From Candidatus Moranbacteria bacterium RIFOXYA12_FULL_35_19 (GTDB lineage Bacteria; Patescibacteriota; Minisyncoccia; Moranbacterales; UBA2206), in NCBI GenBank assembly GCA_001784805.1, contig MFSE01000012.1:1-43389 (forward strand): DNA of 43,389 nucleotides, in the 5' to 3' direction. Position numbers and translations under genes: made by a program. Position 1 is the stretch's first letter. Every line of letters begins with the position of its first letter. This document shows positions 39,055 through 43,389 of the stretch, piece by piece. The notes below the pieces were generated by a model. That model was not told where the DNA came from. It was given only the letters and a program-made list of their open reading frames with translations, and ran no database searches.

Positions 39055-39408
39055 TTATTTTATACTAATTATTAGTCGAGCTTTTTTTAGCGCCGAAAAA
39101 AGATCTGTTTCTAGTTTTTCACTAGAAAATTCTTTTTCCTTTGTTTTGTTTACAAAAATAACCGTGTCTTGTCCTGTTTTTATTTTGTTTATGTTCTTTC
39201 TGATTATTTCTCTTAATTGCCTTTTTAGCCTATTCCTTTCCACTGCCTTGGAAGAAAATTTAATTCCAATAGAAAAACCAAAACGACTAGCTTGGCCTGT
39301 ATTTTTCTTTGTTTTCAGAGCAATGTATCCGGAAGAAAAAAAATAGCCCGCTCGGCGGATTTCTTCAAAATCCTTTAACAAAAGCAGTCTGTTTTTTCTA
39401 GGAAGCAT
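39055..39408 (-). CDS. rnpA: Ribonuclease P protein component
   Basis: 117 residues with the family core RLKRQLREIIRKNI preceded by FGFSIGIKFSSKAVERN, the RNR-type motif, and a basic start (LPRKNRLLLLKDFEEIRRAGYFFSSG). RnpA binds the leader of precursor tRNA and the RNase P RNA. The catalytic RNA itself is not seen in this window. Nine bases downstream of rpmH, normal order. Confidence 0.95.
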   Translation of the reverse strand: MLPRKNRLLLLKDFEEIRRAGYFFSSGYIALKTKKNTGQASRFGFSIGIKFSSKAVERNRLKRQLREIIRKNINKIKTGQDTVIFVNKTKEKEFSSEKLETDLFSALKKARLIISIK

Positions 39409-39417
39409 ACATTTTTA

Positions 39418-39552
39418 TTACAGAGATATCTTTTTTCGTCCTTTTTGTCTTCTTTTTTTCAAAACACACTTTCCTTTTTTTGTGCTATTTCTCTTCCTAA
39501 ATCCTTGTCTTCTTTTTCTTCTTCCGCTTTTTGGCTTGTAAGTTATGCTCAT
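39418..39552 (-). CDS. rpmH: 50S ribosomal protein L34
   Basis: 44-residue, very basic protein with SGRRKRRQGFRKRNSTKKGKCVLKKRRQKGRKKISL, matching L34. I take ATG 39552 (MSITYKPKSG) rather than the longer frame upstream because L34 is about 44-46 residues and the start must follow the promoter. Confidence 0.95.
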   Translation of the reverse strand: MSITYKPKSGRRKRRQGFRKRNSTKKGKCVLKKRRQKGRKKISL

Positions 39553-39580
39553 TTTTTTATAATTAATTAATTTCATTAAA

Positions 39581-39609
39581 AGTTTACCAGTTAAAAGCCT
39601 AAAAGTCAA
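39581..39609 (-). promoter_or_regulatory. rpmH promoter
   Basis: On the minus strand TTGACT (39609-39604), 17 bp, TAAACT (39586-39581) with extended TG. Start near 39574, 22 bp before the ATG. The left arm of the 24-bp inverted repeat (39610-39633) lies directly upstream of the -35. Confidence 0.7.
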
Positions 39610-39727
39610 TTCATCCCCCACCACTTTTAGGTTTGGTTATTTTGATTAAATTAATTTAACCAATTAAATAGTTTAAGCTTATCTTTTTTACATAAAACAT
39701 TACAACCTAAAAGTGGTGGGGGATGAA
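39610..39727. promoter_or_regulatory. 24-bp perfect inverted repeat between rpmH and dnaA
   Basis: Arms at 39610-39633 and 39704-39727 are perfect complements (core AAAAGTGGTGGGGGATGAA), 70 bp apart. Because the genes diverge, each gene sees the same sequence in the same orientation in front of it, and the rpmH copy abuts its -35. A smaller TTGGTT/AACCAA pair lies between. The GTGG-rich core recalls MraZ-type operators, but this is a guess. Probably a shared regulator site. Confidence 0.6.
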
Positions 39728-39793
39728 CCTACACTTCTTTTGTCAAAATTATTTTCATCCACATTTTATCAACAATGTTATCCACTTTTCCCT

Positions 39794-39822
39794 TAGACTG
39801 TTTTTTGGGGTTGTGCTATACT
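39794..39822 (+). promoter_or_regulatory. dnaA promoter giving a near-leaderless message
   Basis: TAGACT (39794-39799), 17 bp, TATACT (39817-39822) with extended TGC. Start about 39829, two bases before the ATG at 39831. Sites like TTATCAACA (39766-39774) and TTATCCACT (39778-39786) just upstream fit DnaA autoregulation. Confidence 0.65.
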
Positions 39823-39830
39823 TTTTTTAT

Positions 39831-41210
39831 ATGACTAACGAGGAGCTTTGGAAAACAGCTTTAGGGGAGATAGAGCTTTCCATTTCAAAAGCGAATTTTA
39901 TTACTTGGTTTAAAAATACCTCCATTTTTTCCATAAAAGATGGTCATGTTGTTATTAGTGTGCCTAATGGCTTTGCTAAAGAATGGTTGGAAAATAAATA
40001 CGACCTATATATTCTTCGAGCGCTAAAAAACATTCAGGGTGACATTAAGTCTGTTTCTTGTTTGATTTCTACCGGACCAACCACCTTTTTTCCTCAAAAA
40101 AATTCCGAACCAACAGTTGATGCCATCCAAGCACCAAAAAAAGCATCCTTTCCTACAGAAAAAAAGCTTTTTATAAGCCGAGAAAACAACCTTAATCCTA
40201 AATACACTTTTGATAATTTTGTTGTTGGCGGAAGCAATGAATTGGCCAAGGCCGCCTGTTATGCTGTTTCCCAAAATTTAGGCAATGTTTATAATCCGCT
40301 TTTTATTTACGGCGGAGTTGGACTAGGAAAAACCCATCTTATTCAATCTATTGGTAATGAAGTCCTAAAATCCAATCCGCAACTACAAATAAAATATATT
40401 TCTTCCGAGCGCTTCACTAGTGAACTAATTGATTCAATTAAAAACCAAAAAATCAAGGAATTTAAGGAATACTATCAAAAAATAGACCTTCTTATTATTG
40501 ATGACATCCAATTTATCTCCGGCAAAGAAAAAACTCAAGAAGAATTTTTTCATATTTTCAATTATTTATACCAGCTCAATAAGCAAATCATCCTTTCTAG
40601 TGATCGAGCGCCAAAAGCCATTCAAATACTAGAAGAAAGGCTTCGTTCTCGTTTTGAAGGAGGCATGATTGCTGATGTTTCTAAGCCTGATTTAGAAACA
40701 AGACTGGCTATTCTCAAGAAAAAAGCCACCCAAAATAACATTGAGATTACTCCCGACGCCCTAGATTACATCGCTTCTAACATCAAAAATAACATCCGCG
40801 AATTAGAAGGAGCGCTCAATAGAGTTTTAGTAAGCGCGCAATTAACAAAAAAAGTGGTTGATTTAGCTTATACAAAGCAAATATTGTCTGATATTATATC
40901 CAGTGGCAAAAAAAGAGGGGTTAGTTATAAACATATTCTGAAAGTGGTTTCAGATTTTTATGAAGTTAGTTTAGATGATTTAATCGCTAAAAATAGAAAA
41001 CAAGAAGTAGTAAAACCGCGTCAAGTCGCAATGTTTCTTATGCGAAGTGAATTAGCTTTTTCCTATCCTGGAATTGGCGATAAACTTGGTGGAAGAGATC
41101 ATACCACTGCTATTCATGCTTGTGATAAAATCTTGCAAGCATTAAAAGAGGATGAAAAATTAAACGAGGAATTGGTCCACCTTAAAGATTTATTATATTT
41201 ATTACCCTAA
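39831..41210 (+). CDS. dnaA: Chromosomal replication initiator protein DnaA
   Basis: 459 residues. Domain I begins LWKTALGEIELSISKANFITWFKNT; a linker (about 85-120), then the AAA+ domain with Walker A GGVGLGKTHLIQSIGNE, Walker B DLLIIDDIQFISGKEKTQEEFFHIFN and the box VII arginine region (SRFEGGMIADVSKPDLETR). The C-terminal helix-turn-helix has the DnaA signature GGRDHTTAIHACDKI that reads DnaA boxes. I start at 39831; a longer frame from 39723 lies within promoter sequence. Confidence 0.97.
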   Translation: MTNEELWKTALGEIELSISKANFITWFKNTSIFSIKDGHVVISVPNGFAKEWLENKYDLYILRALKNIQGDIKSVSCLISTGPTTFFPQKNSEPTVDAIQAPKKASFPTEKKLFISRENNLNPKYTFDNFVVGGSNELAKAACYAVSQNLGNVYNPLFIYGGVGLGKTHLIQSIGNEVLKSNPQLQIKYISSERFTSELIDSIKNQKIKEFKEYYQKIDLLIIDDIQFISGKEKTQEEFFHIFNYLYQLNKQIILSSDRAPKAIQILEERLRSRFEGGMIADVSKPDLETRLAILKKKATQNNIEITPDALDYIASNIKNNIRELEGALNRVLVSAQLTKKVVDLAYTKQILSDIISSGKKRGVSYKHILKVVSDFYEVSLDDLIAKNRKQEVVKPRQVAMFLMRSELAFSYPGIGDKLGGRDHTTAIHACDKILQALKEDEKLNEELVHLKDLLYLLP

Positions 41211-41484
41211 TTATAGGTATATCCTGTGGATAACCTTATTATAAACCTGTTTAAATCCAGCTCTATATTCTCTGTTTTTCCTTGTTTATAAAACCCTCCT
41301 AAAATAAATATATAATTTAAACCCAGATCTATCCCCATCCTTAATAAATAAAAATACCTATTTATCCCCTCCTTATCAACACTATTTTTACCTTATTTAA
41401 AGCAAGTTTAACACTTATCCCCACTTATCCCGCTTTATAATAATAGTAGTAATATTTATTTAATTAATTACTTATTAAAATACT
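41211..41484. other. Probable origin of replication region (dnaA-dnaN spacer)
   Basis: 274 bp, AT-rich. It has one perfect DnaA box (TGTGGATAA, 41225-41233) and near matches TTATCAACA (41373-41381), TTATCCCCA (41415-41423) and TTATCCCCT (41362-41370). Runs of AT such as ATAAATATATAATTTAAA (near 41303) could be the unwinding element. A TATAAT at 41436-41441 may be the dnaN -10. Confidence 0.6.
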
Positions 41485-42642
41485 ATGAAACTAATTTGTA
41501 CTCAAGAAAATTTAAAAAAGGCTATTTTTAATTGTGAAAGGGTAGTAGCGAAGAAAAACACCCTACCTATCTTAAATAATATTCTTTTTGAAACAGAAAA
41601 GGGCGGATTAAAATTATCTGCTACTAATCTTGAATTGGGAGTTTCTTCTAAAATAGGAGCAAAAATAGAAAAAGAAGGTAAAATAACTATTCCCGCTAGG
41701 ATTATTAGTAATTTTTCAAATAATTTACCAGGAGGGGAAAATATTTCCCTAGAATTAGTAGAAAATAATTTAAAGATAAAAAGTGGAGGAAATAAGGCTG
41801 TAATAAAAGGAATTTCTGCGGAAGATTTTCCTCTTCTTCCTTTAAAAAAAACAGAGCATTTATTGGATATTTCTAGTTTAGATTTAAAAATAGCTATTTT
41901 GAAAGTTATGCCCGCAGTAGCTTTTAATGAAGCTCGGCAAGAACTCACAGGCATAAATTTGATCTTAAAAGAAAAAGAGCTTATTTTTGCTGCCACAGAT
42001 AGTTTTCGTTTGGCAGAATTTCGTCTTAAAATAGAGGAAATTAATATAAATAAGGAAAATTATGGGCTTTTTATAGAAAAAAATGAAAATGTAATTATTC
42101 CTTTTAATGTTTTGGCAGAGTTGAATCGGGTTTTAGCCCCAGAAATAGAGACAAGAGTGAAGATAACTATTGAAGAAGGGCAGATTTTTTTTGAAACAGA
42201 AGGGATTAAATTAGTTTCTCGGCTTATTAATGGAAAATATCCGGAATATAAACACATAATGCCGGCGGATTATAAAACTAGGATTGTAGGAGAAAAACAA
42301 GTTTTACAAAACGCGATTAAAATGGCGAATGTATTTTCTTCTGGCGGATCAAATGAGATAACGCTAAAAATTAGCGCAGAGGAGAAGAAAATTTTTATTC
42401 TATCTTCTAGCGCTGAAGCGGGAGAAAATTCAGCTGAACTTAATTTTGACATCACAGGCCCATCCCAGGAAGTTGTTTTTAATGCTAAATATCTTTTAGA
42501 TGGAATTAATGTTATCGCTTCTAATCAGGTGGCAATTTTGCTTAACAGCGAAGCTACTCCTGTAGCTGTGCGCGAGATTGATGAAAAATCCGGCGAAGTT
42601 TTGGAAAATTTCACTTATATTGTGATGCCGATAAAGAATTAA
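41485..42642 (+). CDS. dnaN: DNA polymerase III subunit beta (sliding clamp)
   Basis: 385 residues with the three-domain clamp architecture: starts MKLICTQENLKKAIFNCERVVAKKNTLPILNNILFE; domain 2 FNEARQELTGINLILKEKELIFAATDSFRLAEF; and ends GSNEITLKISAEEKKIFILSSSAEAGENSA ... FNAKYLLDGINVIASNQVAILLNSEATPVAVRE ... YIVMPIKN, with the MPIK tail of the family. The gene order dnaA-dnaN is standard, but recF does not follow; trxB does. Confidence 0.97.
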   Translation: MKLICTQENLKKAIFNCERVVAKKNTLPILNNILFETEKGGLKLSATNLELGVSSKIGAKIEKEGKITIPARIISNFSNNLPGGENISLELVENNLKIKSGGNKAVIKGISAEDFPLLPLKKTEHLLDISSLDLKIAILKVMPAVAFNEARQELTGINLILKEKELIFAATDSFRLAEFRLKIEEININKENYGLFIEKNENVIIPFNVLAELNRVLAPEIETRVKITIEEGQIFFETEGIKLVSRLINGKYPEYKHIMPADYKTRIVGEKQVLQNAIKMANVFSSGGSNEITLKISAEEKKIFILSSSAEAGENSAELNFDITGPSQEVVFNAKYLLDGINVIASNQVAILLNSEATPVAVREIDEKSGEVLENFTYIVMPIKN

Positions 42643-42660
42643 AAGCATATAACATAAAAC

Positions 42661-43389
42661 ATGAAACATGAAACAAAAGAAATAATACACGATTTAATAA
42701 TTATTGGCGCGGGGCCGGCGGGGCTTAGTGCTTCGATTTATGCTTCACGGTATGGGATAAAACATAAAGTTGTTGGGGCGGTTTTGGGTGGGCAAATTAG
42801 TGAGACACATAAAATTGACAATTATCCTGGAATGGAGGATATGAGTGGATATGAATTTGGACAGCGTTGGGGGAAGCACGCCAAAAAATATGGAGTGGAA
42901 ATTATTCCGCAACTAGTTCAAAAAATTAAAAAAGAAAATGGAGGTTCAACCTCCATTATGGAGGTTGAGCCTCCATTTTTTGAAGTAGAATTAGCGAATA
43001 AAAATATTTTACAAGCACGAACAATTCTTTTAGCCACTGGAACAAAAAAAAGAAAACTCAATATTATTGGAGAAAAAGAATTTATTGGAAAGGGTGTGTC
43101 ATATTGTGCTACTTGTGATGGATTTTTTTATAAAAATAAAACTGTGGGTGTGATTGGGGGATCGGATAGTGCAGCGACTGCCACATTATACTTGGCTGAT
43201 TTAGCAGAAAAAGTTTATCTAATTTATCGCAAAAAAGAACTGCGCGCCGAACCTTTTTGGGTAAACTTAATTGAAAAAAATCCAAAAATAGAAGTATTAT
43301 ATGAAACAAATGTGGTGGAAATTTTAGGTGAGCAAAAATTGGAAAAAGTAAAACTCGATAAAGCTTATAATAATTCCAACGAATTAAAT
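42661..43389 (+). CDS. trxB: Thioredoxin reductase (TrxB), 3' end beyond the window
   Basis: An open frame from ATG 42661 to the end (243 residues seen). FAD site LIIIGAGPAGLSASIYASRYG, redox motif CATCDG and the NADPH site VIGGSDSAATATLYLA are clear. The enzyme passes electrons from NADPH to thioredoxin. Residues 94-105 (GGSTSIMEVEPP) are encoded by a 35-bp palindrome in the FAD domain, ahead of the active site. The upstream 20 bp have ACATAAAACATGAAAC repeats. The alternative start at 42670 would not change the picture. Confidence 0.93.
   Translation, partial: MKHETKEIIHDLIIIGAGPAGLSASIYASRYGIKHKVVGAVLGGQISETHKIDNYPGMEDMSGYEFGQRWGKHAKKYGVEIIPQLVQKIKKENGGSTSIMEVEPPFFEVELANKNILQARTILLATGTKKRKLNIIGEKEFIGKGVSYCATCDGFFYKNKTVGVIGGSDSAATATLYLADLAEKVYLIYRKKELRAEPFWVNLIEKNPKIEVLYETNVVEILGEQKLEKVKLDKAYNNSNELN
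42940..42974. repeat. 35-bp double-hairpin palindrome (GGAGG type) inside trxB
   Basis: GGAGG-TTCAA-CCTCC, spacer ATTAT, GGAGG-TTGAG-CCTCC. Nearly the same sequence as the intergenic copy at 15553-15587, so the same element is found both between genes and inside a conserved gene. Confidence 0.92.

Noticed and set aside
39723-39830. N-terminal extension of DnaA
   Set aside because: These 36 codons overlap the inverted repeat, DnaA-box-like sites and the -10; DnaA homology starts at 39831.

Overview
The window looks like a chromosomal segment of an AT-rich, small-genome bacterium of the Patescibacteria / Candidate Phyla Radiation (Parcubacteria- or Moranbacteria-like). This is inferred from compact housekeeping genes beside a relaxase-less, PrgI/VirB4-type secretion locus, a one-protein-per-gene surface glycan cluster, very short or absent mRNA leaders, and large numbers of short palindromic repeats. 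No taxonomic marker was searched.

Layout. 1-8034: rpsO and pnp (separated by a NYN nuclease-like gene and a small unknown gene), a TrmB-type regulator followed by two unknown genes, and a proline-rich single-span membrane protein. 8035-8890: a long gene-free stretch with a textbook sigma70-like promoter, a run of perfect hairpins and a possible terminator; I read it as an undescribed structured RNA of about 520 nt. 8891-15507: yraN, a DksA/TraR-type zinc protein, lspA, comM, a DUF348/G5/RlpA-like cell-wall protein, ksgA, and (minus strand) a UbiA-type prenyltransferase. 15782-31650: a type IV secretion-like locus, all plus strand: calcium-repeat lipoprotein/secreted protein, secreted unknown, VirB6-like channel protein, PrgI, TraC-like N-domain protein, VirB4 ATPase, small membrane proteins, a 912-residue surface protein, a VirB2-like protein fused to a lytic transglycosylase, a second VirB2-like protein and a beta-propeller-like protein. 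31687-37528 (minus): two O-antigen-ligase-like proteins, two GT2 glycosyltransferases and a Wzx-type flippase. 37748-39552 (minus): jag, yidC, rnpA, rpmH. 39831-43389 (plus): dnaA, a DnaA-box-bearing spacer, dnaN and the 5' part of trxB. The rpmH/dnaA divergence marks the likely origin neighbourhood.

The strongest unexplained signal is the density and organisation of palindromic elements. At least six types recur here. Several sit in frame inside universally conserved genes (pnp, lspA, ksgA four times, an O-antigen ligase, trxB), adding short peptides, much like Rickettsia palindromic elements. One type (ends TTGTCATTCC / GGAATGACAA) occurs both as a 110-bp empty element and as a 360-bp element whose whole interior is a GIY-YIG nuclease gene, suggesting a mobile system with non-autonomous derivatives. 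Another is a 162-171 bp hairpin with a conserved apical GCCGTTGAT core, found three times just upstream of glycan genes, with a GC-rich palindrome nested in each copy. A third is a 35-bp double hairpin whose loops complement each other, built with different sequences on the same plan.

How the parts fit: cell-wall-acting proteins (RlpA-like, transglycosylase), the secretion locus and the glycan/flippase cluster together describe an elaborate cell surface, consistent with an attached or predatory/symbiotic life style; that last point is inference.
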